Shown here one piece after another: positions 52,491 through 63,508 of a stretch of 64,000 nucleotides of DNA; position 1 is the stretch's first letter; every line of letters begins with the position of its first letter. The translations under genes were made by a program, and so were the position numbers. The DNA comes from Gordonia pseudamarae (GTDB lineage: Bacteria > Actinomycetota > Actinomycetes > Mycobacteriales > Mycobacteriaceae). The stretch spans positions 2,542,001 through 2,606,000 of the forward strand of contig NZ_CP045809.1 of the NCBI RefSeq assembly GCF_025273675.1, in the 5' to 3' direction. The notes beneath the pieces were generated by a model. It did no database searches. It saw only the letters and a program-made list of their open reading frames with translations, and had not been told where the DNA came from.

Positions 52491-53626
52491 TGCCTGCGAG
52501 CCTCCATCGCCAGCAACCACACCAGATACAACCCACCGATCGACACGGTCACCACGCCCACCGGCAGGTTCTTGTCGCCGAACGCGAACTGGGCGATCCA
52601 GTCGCTCACCACCAGCAGCACCGCCCCCATCGCCGCCGATGCGGTGATCGTGACCCCCGCCGATCGGGTCAGGCGCTTGGCCAGCTGCGGCGCGGCCAGC
52701 GCGACGAACGAGATGGGCCCGGCCGCCGCGGTCGCGATCGCGGTCAGACTCACCCCCACCACGATCATCGCCAGGCGGGTGCGTTCGACCCTGATCCCGA
52801 GCGCCGCCGCCGAATCGTCGCCCATGTCGAGCATCGGCATCCGGTAGGCCACCCAGAACACCGGGATCACCATCACCACCGCCACTATCAGCACCGGCTG
52901 AGCGTGCGCCCATTCCTTGTTGTTGAGGGTGCCCGCACCCCACACCGCCGCCGACATCGCTTCCTGCAGATCGGCTTTGAGGATCAGCCAGGTGTTCACT
53001 GCCGACAGCACCGCGGAGATGGCGATGCCGACGATGATCAGTCGGAAACCCTGCACCCCGCGTTTGAAGGCGAGCAGGTACACCAGCAAGGCGGTGAGGA
53101 TGCCGCCCACCAGTGCGCCGACCGCCGTGGGGTAATAGCTGGTCGACATGCCGTCGAGCAGCAGCAACACCACGAGCGCACCGGTATACGCACCGGTGTT
53201 GAACCCGATGATGTCCGGGCTGCCGAGCGGATTTCGGGTCAGCGACTGGAAGATCGCGCCGCTGATGCCCAGCAAGGCACCCAGGACCACGGCCAGGACC
53301 ACGCGAGGTGCGCGCCATTGGTTGACGATGGTCCGGTCGAATTCGGTGGCGCCACCGAACACCGCCTGCACCACGGTGCCGAACGGCAGGTGCAGCTCGC
53401 CGGTGCCCAGCTCCGCCACCGCCGCGGCGAAGGCCGCCGCGATCAGGACCGCCACCACCAGAACGCCGCGGATGTCGATGCGCATCGACACCGCCCCGCG
53501 CACCACGGTCAGCGAACCCTCGCGCCGCGCGAGCCCCGGCAACCGCAGAATCAGCAACGGCCGGCCGAAGTCGATCCGCGAGCGCCGCGAGGCGGTGGCA
53601 TCACGGCGCTTCTCGGGCACGCTCAC
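52487..53626 (-). CDS. Ferric-siderophore ABC permease (FepG/FecD-like)
   Basis: The 379-residue FecCD-family permease has about ten membrane helices after a charged N-terminal extension, with the conserved GAIFQSLTRNPLGSPDIIGF, and the coupling region around AAAGPISFVALAAPQLAKRL. It forms the channel with the partner permease and is coupled to the ATPase by ATGA overlap. Its start overlaps the FepD-like gene by four bases. Confidence 0.92.
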   Translation of the reverse strand: MSVPEKRRDATASRRSRIDFGRPLLILRLPGLARREGSLTVVRGAVSMRIDIRGVLVVAVLIAAAFAAAVAELGTGELHLPFGTVVQAVFGGATEFDRTIVNQWRAPRVVLAVVLGALLGISGAIFQSLTRNPLGSPDIIGFNTGAYTGALVVLLLLDGMSTSYYPTAVGALVGGILTALLVYLLAFKRGVQGFRLIIVGIAISAVLSAVNTWLILKADLQEAMSAAVWGAGTLNNKEWAHAQPVLIVAVVMVIPVFWVAYRMPMLDMGDDSAAALGIRVERTRLAMIVVGVSLTAIATAAAGPISFVALAAPQLAKRLTRSAGVTITASAAMGAVLLVVSDWIAQFAFGDKNLPVGVVTVSIGGLYLVWLLAMEARRQ

Positions 53627-54708
53627 AGCCCACTCGCCTTCTTGCGGCGGACCAGCACGATCAGCACCGGAGCACCCACCAGCGCGGTCATGATGCCCAC
53701 CTGCATCTCATCGGGACGAATGATCACCCGGCCGAGTACATCGGCCAGCAGTACCAGGATCGGCGCGCCGATCATCGTGTACACGAAGATCCATCGCTGA
53801 TCCGGGCCCACGATCCAGCGTGCGATGTGCGGAACCATCAGCCCGACGAACGCGATCGGACCGGCGGCCGCCGTCGCGGCACCGCACAACAGGGTCACCG
53901 CCACCACACCGGCGGCGCGGGTGAGCCCCACATTGGCGCCCAGACTGCGTGCAAGATCATCGCCCAGCGCCACCGCGTTCAGCGGTCTGGCCACCGACAG
54001 GGCCACGCCGAGCCCGACCGCCACGAACGGCAAGATCGCCCACACCACACTGCCGTCCCGACCGGTGATCGAACCCGCGTTCCAGGTCCGCATCGCATCG
54101 AATGCGACCGGGTCCAGGAGCACCAGCCCCTGCGTGATGCCGGTGAGCACCGCGGCGACCGCGACTCCGGCCAGCGTCAACCGGACGGGAGTCCCGCCAC
54201 CACGCCCCCACGAACCCAGGAAGTACACGATCAGGGTCGCCAGGACGGCACCGACGAACGCGAACCAGATGTAGCCCCACAGGTCGGTGATGCCGAACAC
54301 CCCGACCGCCAGCGCCACCAGGAAGGCCGCGCCCGCGTTCACGCCCAGAACACCGGGATCGGCCAGCGGATTGCGGGTCATCGCCTGGATCAGCGCGCCG
54401 GCCACCCCGAGCGCGATTCCCACGATCAGGCCCAACGCCGTCCGGGGCAACCGCATGTCGCGGATGATCAGGTGATCGTCGATCTCGCGGAAGGCGAACA
54501 GCGCATCCCAGACAGTGGTGATCGGAATCGACTTGGTGCCCACCGACAGGCTCAGCAGACAGACCCCCACCAGGATCAGCAGCCCGAGGAACCAGCCGAG
54601 CAGGCGCCGGCTGTTGGTACGCGCGAGACCGTGCGCCGACCGGGCGACGACCGCGTCGTCGGTCACCGACGAGGTGACCGGAGCCGCGGACCTGACGATG
54701 GAACTCAC
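53623..54708 (-). CDS. Ferric-siderophore ABC permease (FepD/FecC-like)
   Basis: The protein has 361 residues from GTG 54708 (MSSIVRSAAPVTSS), which has AAGGAG about 10 nt upstream. A start at 54777 would add 23 residues. FecCD motifs are present: GALIQAMTRNPLADPGVLGV and AAGPIAFVGLMVPHIAR. It heads the three-gene importer operon, and an iron box lies 79-97 nt upstream. No siderophore-binding lipoprotein is encoded in the operon or elsewhere in the window, so that subunit must be supplied from another locus. Confidence 0.92.
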   Translation of the reverse strand: MSSIVRSAAPVTSSVTDDAVVARSAHGLARTNSRRLLGWFLGLLILVGVCLLSLSVGTKSIPITTVWDALFAFREIDDHLIIRDMRLPRTALGLIVGIALGVAGALIQAMTRNPLADPGVLGVNAGAAFLVALAVGVFGITDLWGYIWFAFVGAVLATLIVYFLGSWGRGGGTPVRLTLAGVAVAAVLTGITQGLVLLDPVAFDAMRTWNAGSITGRDGSVVWAILPFVAVGLGVALSVARPLNAVALGDDLARSLGANVGLTRAAGVVAVTLLCGAATAAAGPIAFVGLMVPHIARWIVGPDQRWIFVYTMIGAPILVLLADVLGRVIIRPDEMQVGIMTALVGAPVLIVLVRRKKASGL

Positions 54709-54786
54709 TGCAGTCGCGCTCCTTTTGCGGTCGAGCCGTTTGCCATCCGCGTGCCCTCCCCCGACACACGCTGTCACACCAACGAC

Positions 54787-54805
54787 TTAGGTTAGGCTAT
54801 CGCTT
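54787..54805. promoter_or_regulatory. IdeR-like iron box 10
   Basis: This site matches the IdeR consensus at 14 of 19 positions, with the first 13 bases perfect. It precedes the siderophore importer operon. Confidence 0.75.
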
Positions 54806-55046
54806 CCGCTTCCACCTGCCCCACCCCGACGCCCACGGTGAATACCACAGACACGGGGAAACAAGGACGCGGGGAAACAAGGACGCGGGAAACCGAAGGC
54901 ACGCCACCGACCACACAGCCACCCAGCCAGGGCATCCACCGGACGGCGGGCGAATCGGACATTCGACCACCGCGGCCCGCTCCCCGACATATGCCCGAAA
55001 CCTCTCGATTTCCGAGAGCCCACGCCACCCCGACGGGGCAATCGCA
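54806..55046. other. Divergent regulatory gap with short direct repeat
   Basis: The 398-nt gap between the importer (54708) and the FMO (55107) holds iron boxes 10 and 11. Between them, the 16-mer GGGGAAACAAGGACGC occurs twice in tandem at 54855-54886, with a partial third copy. No gene is supported here. Confidence 0.6.
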
Positions 55047-55065
55047 CCACGTTAGGCTAACCTAA
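55047..55065. promoter_or_regulatory. IdeR-like iron box 11
   Basis: This site matches the IdeR consensus at 16 of 19 positions (GTTAGGCTAACCTAA intact). It lies 41 nt upstream of the FMO start and is one of the two strongest boxes in the window. Confidence 0.8.
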
Positions 55066-55106
55066 CGAACAGTCAGGTTCTGTTCCGATAGTCGATGAGG
55101 TGAGCG

Positions 55107-56807
55107 ATGAGAGTCTGCGTTGTGGGAGCCGGATCCAGTGGGCTGACCACGATCAAACAGTTGCTCGACGAAGGTCACGACGTCACCTGCTACGACAAAA
55201 ACGCCGACATCGGCGGTCTCTGGCTTCGCGACGAGGGTGATGAGGAGAAGATGAAGGCCTACGACGACCTTTATCTGACCATCTCGATGAAACTGATGGC
55301 CTACTCCGACTTCCCGTTCGAGGGCAGGCGCGTCTTCTACCGGCGCAGCCAGTACTTCGACTATCTGCGCCGCTACGCCGACCGGTTCGGGCTGCGTGAA
55401 CATATCCGCTTCGGAACCGCGGTGACCGACCTTCACCGACACGGAGACTCCTGGACCGTGTCAGTCGAGGAACACGGTGTGGTCCGCGCGGAGGAGTTCG
55501 ACGCCGTCGCGATCTGTTCCGGACCTTTCAAGACGCCCAAGACCGACATACCCGGGCTGGACGGATTCACCGGCGACATCGTCCATTCCGCGCACTACCG
55601 CAACAACGAACGGTTCCGCGGGAAACGTGTTCTGGTCGTCGGACTCGGTGAATCGGCGGCCGACGTGGTTCGCGAGGTCGGCGACGTGGCCGAATCGTGC
55701 ACGCTGGCCATCCGCTCGTACACCTGGTTGCTTCCGCGCGTCTACAACGGCCATCGCACCACCGACCACGGCCCCGTCCGGTCCCACCACCACGAGATGT
55801 TGCGCCGGTCGGCGGACTATCCGTTCCACCTCAACACGTTCTGGGGACGCAATCGCATCGTCAAGTTCGTCTTCCTGGCGATGTCGGTGGTGCTGGGATT
55901 CACCACGACGGCACTGGGCGTCTTTCGCTCCACGATCGGGCCGCACATCCCCATCCCCGAGGTCAACCCGTTCGGTCAGTCCGTCGAACCGCCGATGCTC
56001 GACCTCAACACCCCGCACACCGACGAGAACTGGCAGGCGGTGCGGGAGTGGAACCACAAGTCCCATCCCGACGGCAGCTGGGTGCAGCGCAGCATCTTCT
56101 GCAAGAACGTCACCTTCATCCCGCACATCGTCAGCGGCAAGGTCGTGGTCAACGATTCGGGAATCGGACACTCCGACGGCAACACCGTGACCTTCCAGGA
56201 CTCCACCACCGGCGACTACGACATTGTCCTGCTGTGCACGGGTTTCAGCGCCCAGAACATCTCCATCGGCGACCTGCACGTCAAGGACGGCAACGTCCGG
56301 AACCTGTACAAGCACTTCCTGCATCCCGAGCACCAGGGAACCGCCGCGTTCATCGGCTTCATCCGGCCGCTGACCGGTGCCGTGCCCACCTGCGCGGAGA
56401 TGCAGGCACGCTATTTCGCCCGTGTGCTGAGCGGGAAACTGGCGGTTCCGGCCGACATCGATGAGCGTATCGGTCGCGACAAGGAGTGGGAGGAGCACTG
56501 GACGGCACTGAGCCCCACCCACCCCGAGGCCATTCCGTCGCAGGTGCTCTACCTGGATTCGCTCGCCGCGGAGATCGGCTGCCTGCTGCCGTGGTGGCGG
56601 CTCGTCCTCAACCCGAAACTATTCATCCAGGTCTGGTTCGGCAGCTTCAATCAATCCTGCTACCGCATCGTCGGCCCCCACAACCGGGGTCGGGCCGCGT
56701 TGGACGATCTGTATTCCGAGGAGATCGAGAACAGGCGGGACTGGGCGTTCAACATGTCGCTGCTACAGCTGATGCCCACGCACGTACATCCCGAACGCCT
56801 CATCTGA
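55107..56807 (+). CDS. Flavin-containing monooxygenase (FMO)
   Basis: The 566-residue class B flavoprotein monooxygenase has an FAD Rossmann motif GAGSSG (7-12), an NADPH motif GLGESA (about 179-184), YDKNADIGGLW, and LLCTGF in place of the usual ATGY. Such enzymes N- or S-oxygenate small molecules. The amino group of aminohydroxybenzoate is a possible substrate, which would give an N-hydroxy or nitroso ligand. It is monocistronic behind an excellent iron box and stops before a strong hairpin. A hydrophobic stretch near residue 255 is unusual for the family. Confidence 0.82.
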   Translation: MRVCVVGAGSSGLTTIKQLLDEGHDVTCYDKNADIGGLWLRDEGDEEKMKAYDDLYLTISMKLMAYSDFPFEGRRVFYRRSQYFDYLRRYADRFGLREHIRFGTAVTDLHRHGDSWTVSVEEHGVVRAEEFDAVAICSGPFKTPKTDIPGLDGFTGDIVHSAHYRNNERFRGKRVLVVGLGESAADVVREVGDVAESCTLAIRSYTWLLPRVYNGHRTTDHGPVRSHHHEMLRRSADYPFHLNTFWGRNRIVKFVFLAMSVVLGFTTTALGVFRSTIGPHIPIPEVNPFGQSVEPPMLDLNTPHTDENWQAVREWNHKSHPDGSWVQRSIFCKNVTFIPHIVSGKVVVNDSGIGHSDGNTVTFQDSTTGDYDIVLLCTGFSAQNISIGDLHVKDGNVRNLYKHFLHPEHQGTAAFIGFIRPLTGAVPTCAEMQARYFARVLSGKLAVPADIDERIGRDKEWEEHWTALSPTHPEAIPSQVLYLDSLAAEIGCLLPWWRLVLNPKLFIQVWFGSFNQSCYRIVGPHNRGRAALDDLYSEEIENRRDWAFNMSLLQLMPTHVHPERLI

Positions 56808-56823
56808 GGCATCGGTGAACATA

Positions 56824-56859
56824 TCCGGCCGGGGCACCTGCGACGGTGCCCCGGCCGGA
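56824..56859. terminator. Bidirectional hairpin terminator
   Basis: CCGGCCGGGGCACC pairs perfectly with GGTGCCCCGGCCGG across a 6-nt loop; one flanking T-A pair extends the stem to 15 bp. It separates the convergent FMO and sufT genes. There is no T-run, as is common in high-GC actinomycetes. Confidence 0.75.
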
Positions 56860-56891
56860 CATGTGTGGGGTATGTATGCCGAATCAGCGGG

Positions 56892-57287
56892 TCAGACGGT
56901 GAAACCGAGTGCCCGGAGCTGTTCACGGCCGTCATCGGTGATCTTGTCCGGGCCCCACGGCGGCAGCCACACCCAATTGATCTCCAGGTCGGTGCACAGC
57001 CCGCTCCCGACGAGCGCCGTCCGTGCCTGGTCCTCGATGACATCGGTCAGCGGGCACGCCGCCGAGGTCAACGTCATATCGATCTTGGCGACGGCGTCGT
57101 CGGTGACATTCAATCCGTACACCAGTCCCAGATCAACGACGTTGATGCCCAACTCGGGGTCGACCACATCGCGCATCGCCTCCTCGACATCGTCCAGACT
57201 CGGCAGCGCGGTGCTCACCTCACCGGGCCCGGCACCATCGGCCGTGTCGGTGGCCGTGTCCCCCGCGGTGATCGTCTCGTCGGTCAT
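56892..57287 (-). CDS. sufT: SufT (DUF59/MIP18-type Fe-S maturation protein)
   Basis: The 131-residue protein has the DUF59 core VVDPELGINVVDLGLVY and LTSAACPLTD with a conserved Cys. SufT-type proteins help Fe-S cluster maturation. The ATG at 57287 overlaps the sufU stop (ATGA). It is the last gene of the suf operon, as Rv1466. Confidence 0.92.
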   Translation of the reverse strand: MTDETITAGDTATDTADGAGPGEVSTALPSLDDVEEAMRDVVDPELGINVVDLGLVYGLNVTDDAVAKIDMTLTSAACPLTDVIEDQARTALVGSGLCTDLEINWVWLPPWGPDKITDDGREQLRALGFTV

Positions 57288-57741
57288 GATGCTGTCTCCT
57301 TTGCCTCGACACCCTGCGCCAGTGCGTCCTTGAATGCGAGCCAGCCCAGCAGTGCGCATTTGACGCGCGCCGGGTACTTGCTGACACCGGCGAACGCTAT
57401 ACCGTCGCCGATCACGTCCTCGTCACCGTCGTCCGTGCCGCGTGAGGTCATCATCGCCGAGAACGAGTTGACCGTGGCCAGCGCCTCGGCGATGTGCAGG
57501 CCCACCAACTGGTCGTACAGGACCGACGTCGAGGCCTGCGAGATCGAGCAGCCCTGCCCGTCGTAGGACACGTCGGCCACCTGCTGTCCGTCGGCGGACA
57601 GAGTGACGCGCAAGGTCACCTCGTCGCCGCACGTCGGGTTGACGTGATGGACCTCGGCGACAAACGGGTCGCGCAGGCCCCGCCCGTGCGGGTGCTTGTA
57701 GTGGTCCAGGATCACGTCCTGGTACATCTGTTCCATGCGCA

Positions 57742-57742
<1 letters not shown>
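57284..57742 (-). CDS. sufU: SufU sulfur-relay protein
   Basis: The 152-residue zinc protein accepts sulfur from SufS. The zinc ligands are C38, D40, C65 and C129 (PTCGDEV, GQGCSISQ, RVKCALL). ATG 57742 overlaps the sufS stop (TGATG); ATG 57736 is an alternative. It matches Rv1465 in position. Confidence 0.94.
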
Positions 57743-59840
<2,098 letters not shown>

Positions 59841-59895
59841 AGTTGATCCTTGAGAAATATGTGAAACGAGAATGCTTGGGCTGTAAGCGGTGTCG

Positions 59896-61095
59896 TCACA
59901 GGACGACGAGTTTGAGCTCTTCCTCGATCGCGTCGGCCAGGCGCTGCCGGACTTCCTTGACGCCGATCTTGAGAATGATCTCTCCGAAGAAGCCGAGAAT
60001 CACCAGACGCCGTGCCTCGGCCTCGCTGATTCCGCGCGACTGCAGGTAGAACAACTGCTCGTCGTCGAATCTGCCGGTGGCGCTGGCGTGGCCGGCGCCG
60101 ACGATCTCACCGGTCTCGATCTCCAGGTTGGGTACCGAATCGGCGCGGGCACCGTCGGTGAGGACGAGGTTGCGGTTGAGCTCGAAGGTGTCGGTCCCTT
60201 CGGCCTCCGGCCGGATCAGCACGTCGCCGATCCAGACGGTGTGTGCCTCACGCATCCGGTCCCCGGAGCCGTCGCTTTGCAGCGCACCCTTGTAGACCAC
60301 GTTGGATCGGCAGTTGGGCTGGCTGTGATCAACGAGCAGACGCTGTTCGAGGTGCTGGCCGGCGTCGGCGAAGTACAGACCCCACAGCTCGGCGTCGCCG
60401 CCGGGTGCGTGATAGTGCACCACCGGCGAGAGCCGGACCAGGTTTCCGCCGAGGCTGACCGCGAAATGCCGGACGATCGCATCGCGGCCGACACCGATGT
60501 GGTGGGCGGCCACATGCACCGCGTCGTCCGCCCAGTCGTGCACGTTCACCACGGTGAGGTGGGCGTGGTCACCGACGATGAACTGGATGTTCTCGGCGTA
60601 GGTCCCGCTGCCCTGCTGATCGAGAACGACCACCGCGCGGGCGAAGGCATCCAGGCGGACCTGGATGTGTCCGAAGCCCACCTCGTCGACACCGGGGCCG
60701 GTGACCCGGACGATCACCGGTTCGGCGAGTTCGGTCTCCTTGGCGACAGTGATCACGGTGGCGGCGGTGAATGACGAGAAAGCCTGTGCGGCAACCCTGT
60801 CGAACGGCGCCCCACCCTCGGCCAGGCGCGGGTCGTCGCGACCGACCGTATCGACGGTGACGGCCTCGGTCACACCCTCGACGGTGATCGCCGGGTCGGC
60901 GGTACGCACGGCGGTACCGTCGTGCAGGCCGCGCAGCCGACGGAACGGGGTGAACCGCCACGCCTCTTCACGCTGGTTGGGGATCTCGAAGGCGTTCACG
61001 TCGAACGAGGTGAACTGTTGTCCCTTGTTGACCTGTGCGGCATTGGCCGGGGCGGGATTGGCCTGGGCGCCGACCGGAAGCGTTGGGTCTGCCAT
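59896..61095 (-). CDS. sufD: SufD scaffold protein
   Basis: The 399-residue protein of the SufBD family forms the SufBC2D scaffold, with a C-terminal SufBD core (HTVWIGDVLIRPEAEGTDTFE, GAGHASATGRFDDEQLFYLQSRG). ATG 61095 overlaps the sufB stop (TGATG). Upstream open frame belongs to sufB shadows. Confidence 0.95.
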   Translation of the reverse strand: MADPTLPVGAQANPAPANAAQVNKGQQFTSFDVNAFEIPNQREEAWRFTPFRRLRGLHDGTAVRTADPAITVEGVTEAVTVDTVGRDDPRLAEGGAPFDRVAAQAFSSFTAATVITVAKETELAEPVIVRVTGPGVDEVGFGHIQVRLDAFARAVVVLDQQGSGTYAENIQFIVGDHAHLTVVNVHDWADDAVHVAAHHIGVGRDAIVRHFAVSLGGNLVRLSPVVHYHAPGGDAELWGLYFADAGQHLEQRLLVDHSQPNCRSNVVYKGALQSDGSGDRMREAHTVWIGDVLIRPEAEGTDTFELNRNLVLTDGARADSVPNLEIETGEIVGAGHASATGRFDDEQLFYLQSRGISEAEARRLVILGFFGEIILKIGVKEVRQRLADAIEEELKLVVL

Positions 61096-62531
61096 CAGCC
61101 GACGGCTCCTTCCATCTGCAGTTCGATGAGTCGATTGAGTTCGAGTGCGTATTCCATCGGCAGTTCCTTGGCGATCGGCTCGACGAAGCCGCGCACCACC
61201 ATCGCCATCGCCTCGTCCTCGGTGAGGCCGCGGCTCATCAGATAGAACAGCTGGTCGTCGCTGACCTTGGACACGGTCGCCTCGTGTCCCATCGTCACGT
61301 CGTCCTCGCGGATGTCGACATACGGGTAGGTGTCGCTGCGCGAGATCGTGTCGACCAGCAGCGCATCGCATTTGACGGTCGAGCAGCTGCCGTGGGCACC
61401 GCTGTTGATCTTGATCAGGCCACGGTAGGAGGCCCGGCCACCGCCGCGCGCCACCGACTTGGAGACGATATTGCTCGAGGTGTGCGGAGCCAGGTGCACC
61501 ATCTTGGAGCCGGTGTCCTGATGCTGTCCCTCACCGGCGAACGCCACCGAGAGCACCTCACCCTTGGCGTGCTCACCGGTCAGCCACACGGCCGGGTACT
61601 TCATCGTCACCTTGGATCCGATGTTGCCGTCGATCCACTCCATGGTGGCGCCGGCCTCGGCCTTGGCCCGCTTGGTGACCAGGTTGTAGACGTTGTTCGA
61701 CCAGTTCTGGATCGTGGTGTACCGGCACCGGCCACCCTTTTTGACGATGATCTCCACGACCGCCGAGTGCAGCGAATCGGTCTTGTAGATCGGCGCGGTG
61801 CAACCCTCGACGTAGTGCACGTACGCGCCTTCGTCGACGATGATGAGCGTGCGCTCGAACTGGCCCATGTTCTCGGTGTTGATGCGGAAGTAGGCCTGCA
61901 GCGGGATGTCGACGTGCACGCCCGGCGGCACGTAGATGAACGAGCCACCCGACCACACCGCCGTGTTGAGTGCGGAGAACTTGTTGTCGCCGGCCGGGAT
62001 CACCGATCCGAAGTACTCGCGGAACAGTTCCGGATGCTCACGCAGACCCGAGTCGGTGTCGAGGAAGATGACACCCTGCTGCTCGAGGTCCTCGCGGATC
62101 TGGTGGTAAACCACCTCCGACTCGTACTGTGCGGCCACACCGGCCACCAGTCGCTGCTTCTCGGCCTCGGGGATACCGAGCCGATCGTAGGTGTTCTTGA
62201 TGTCGGCGGGCAGCTCGTCCCAGGTGGTGGCCTGCTTCTCGGTGGACCGGACGAAATACTTGATGTTGTCGAAATCGATCTCGTCGAGTCCGGCGCCCCA
62301 GTGCGGCATCGGCTTGCGGTCGAAGATCCGCAACGCCTTCAGCCGGGCCTCCAGCATCCAGGCGGGCTCGTCCTTCTTACCGGAGATGTCGGCGACGATC
62401 GCCTCGGACAGACCGCGCTGGGCGACGGCGCCGGCGGCGTCGGAATCGACCCAGCCGTAACCGTAGTTACCCAGCGAGGCGATGGTCTCTTCCTGCGTCA
62501 TCCCCGTCGGTGCGGGATCGGTGACTGTCAT
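61095..62531 (-). CDS. sufB: SufB scaffold protein, intein-free
   Basis: The 478-residue SufB is the main Fe-S scaffold. Family segments include [47 protein letters not shown] and [21 protein letters not shown]. The reading frame is continuous through the position that carries an intein in M. tuberculosis SufB. ATG 62531 overlaps the sufR stop (ATGA), so the operon begins with sufR. Confidence 0.96.
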   Translation of the reverse strand: MTVTDPAPTGMTQEETIASLGNYGYGWVDSDAAGAVAQRGLSEAIVADISGKKDEPAWMLEARLKALRIFDRKPMPHWGAGLDEIDFDNIKYFVRSTEKQATTWDELPADIKNTYDRLGIPEAEKQRLVAGVAAQYESEVVYHQIREDLEQQGVIFLDTDSGLREHPELFREYFGSVIPAGDNKFSALNTAVWSGGSFIYVPPGVHVDIPLQAYFRINTENMGQFERTLIIVDEGAYVHYVEGCTAPIYKTDSLHSAVVEIIVKKGGRCRYTTIQNWSNNVYNLVTKRAKAEAGATMEWIDGNIGSKVTMKYPAVWLTGEHAKGEVLSVAFAGEGQHQDTGSKMVHLAPHTSSNIVSKSVARGGGRASYRGLIKINSGAHGSCSTVKCDALLVDTISRSDTYPYVDIREDDVTMGHEATVSKVSDDQLFYLMSRGLTEDEAMAMVVRGFVEPIAKELPMEYALELNRLIELQMEGAVG

Positions 62532-63412
62532 GACGTTGCCTTTCGAGGTGACGGGTGGTGAACGGCGGCCGCGGGCTGTGCGGTCGGTCGCTCGGCAGAA
62601 CATGTCGTGGTCGGAGCGGAATGATCGGGTGGGTCTGCGGTGGACCCGCGGACGCCGGGGGTCCCCGGCGCTCCGGGCCCGCTGAGCGGTACATGGGTGG
62701 TGCAGGCACAGTCACCGTTGGCGATGGTGGCCAACCGCTGCACATGCGTACCGAGTAGTTCGGAGAAGACCGCGGTCTCGGCCTCGCAGAGTTCGGGAAA
62801 GTCCTCCGCGACGTGTGCCACCGGGCAATGATGCTGGCAGATCTGGATCCCGTTGCCCACCTTCCGGGTGTTCGCCGAGAAACCCGCACCGGTGAGCGCG
62901 TCGGCGATCCCCTCGACGGTCCGGGCCACCGACCCGGAATCCGCGGCCGGTACCTCGGCGACGATGCGGGTGATGCGGTCGCGGGCGAAGTCCTCCACGG
63001 CCGTCTGTCCACCGACAGTGCGCAACGCCAGCAGAGCCGCACCCGCCAGATCGTCATAGGCGTGCCGGAGTTTGCCCCGACCGGTGGGGGTGAGCTGGAA
63101 CCACTTGGCCGGGCGGCCACGACCCCGGCGGCCGTAACCGGCCGACGAGGTCTCCACATCGCCCGCCGCCGACAACGCGTCCAGATGCCGACGCACCCCG
63201 GCCGCGCTGATGCCCAGGCGCTCGGCGATCTCACCGGCGGTCAACGGTCCGTCCTCGACGAGCAGCGACACCACCGCAGCACGGGTCTGCCCGTCGTGCG
63301 CGGTATGTGCGGCCAGATCGGCAGAAACCTCTTCGGAGTGCCCTGACCTGGTAGTACGGCGTCGACGGGCGTCGTTCACCGGCAGTTCGGTTCTCTCGCC
63401 CACGGTTTTCAC
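62528..63412 (-). CDS. sufR: SufR Fe-S-sensing transcriptional repressor
   Basis: The regulator is 294 residues from GTG 63412. The N-terminal winged helix ([20 protein letters not shown]) is followed by a C-terminal Fe-S sensor region with C192, C196 and C209 ([17 protein letters not shown]) and the pair C235/C237. SufR represses the suf operon when its cluster is intact. The start is uncertain: the SufR operator covers GTG 63412, so the mRNA may be leaderless or the start may be GTG 63403. A Pro/Thr-rich tail ends the protein and overlaps sufB. Confidence 0.88.
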   Translation of the reverse strand: MKTVGERTELPVNDARRRRTTRSGHSEEVSADLAAHTAHDGQTRAAVVSLLVEDGPLTAGEIAERLGISAAGVRRHLDALSAAGDVETSSAGYGRRGRGRPAKWFQLTPTGRGKLRHAYDDLAGAALLALRTVGGQTAVEDFARDRITRIVAEVPAADSGSVARTVEGIADALTGAGFSANTRKVGNGIQICQHHCPVAHVAEDFPELCEAETAVFSELLGTHVQRLATIANGDCACTTHVPLSGPGAPGTPGVRGSTADPPDHSAPTTTCSAERPTAQPAAAVHHPSPRKATS

Positions 63413-63423
63413 AACACAAGTGT
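63409..63423 (-). promoter_or_regulatory. SufR operator
   Basis: The minus strand reads ACACT-TGTGT-TGTGA, an exact fit to the inverted repeat ACACT-N5-TGTGA described for mycobacterial SufR (recalled). It overlaps the first sufR codon and the probable transcription start; TACGAC lies just upstream as a possible -10. Confidence 0.75.
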
Positions 63424-63508
63424 GTCGTAATTGATTCCCATCTGCCAGCAAGGGTGGCCTTACCCGACCTGTGCCCGGACCCGCCGAAAGGCCAACTAGA
63501 GTCAGACT

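Noticed and set aside
54855..54893. Tandem 16-mer as a possible replication origin iteron or CRISPR remnant
   Set aside because: There are only two full copies in a divergent promoter gap, with no replication or Cas gene nearby.
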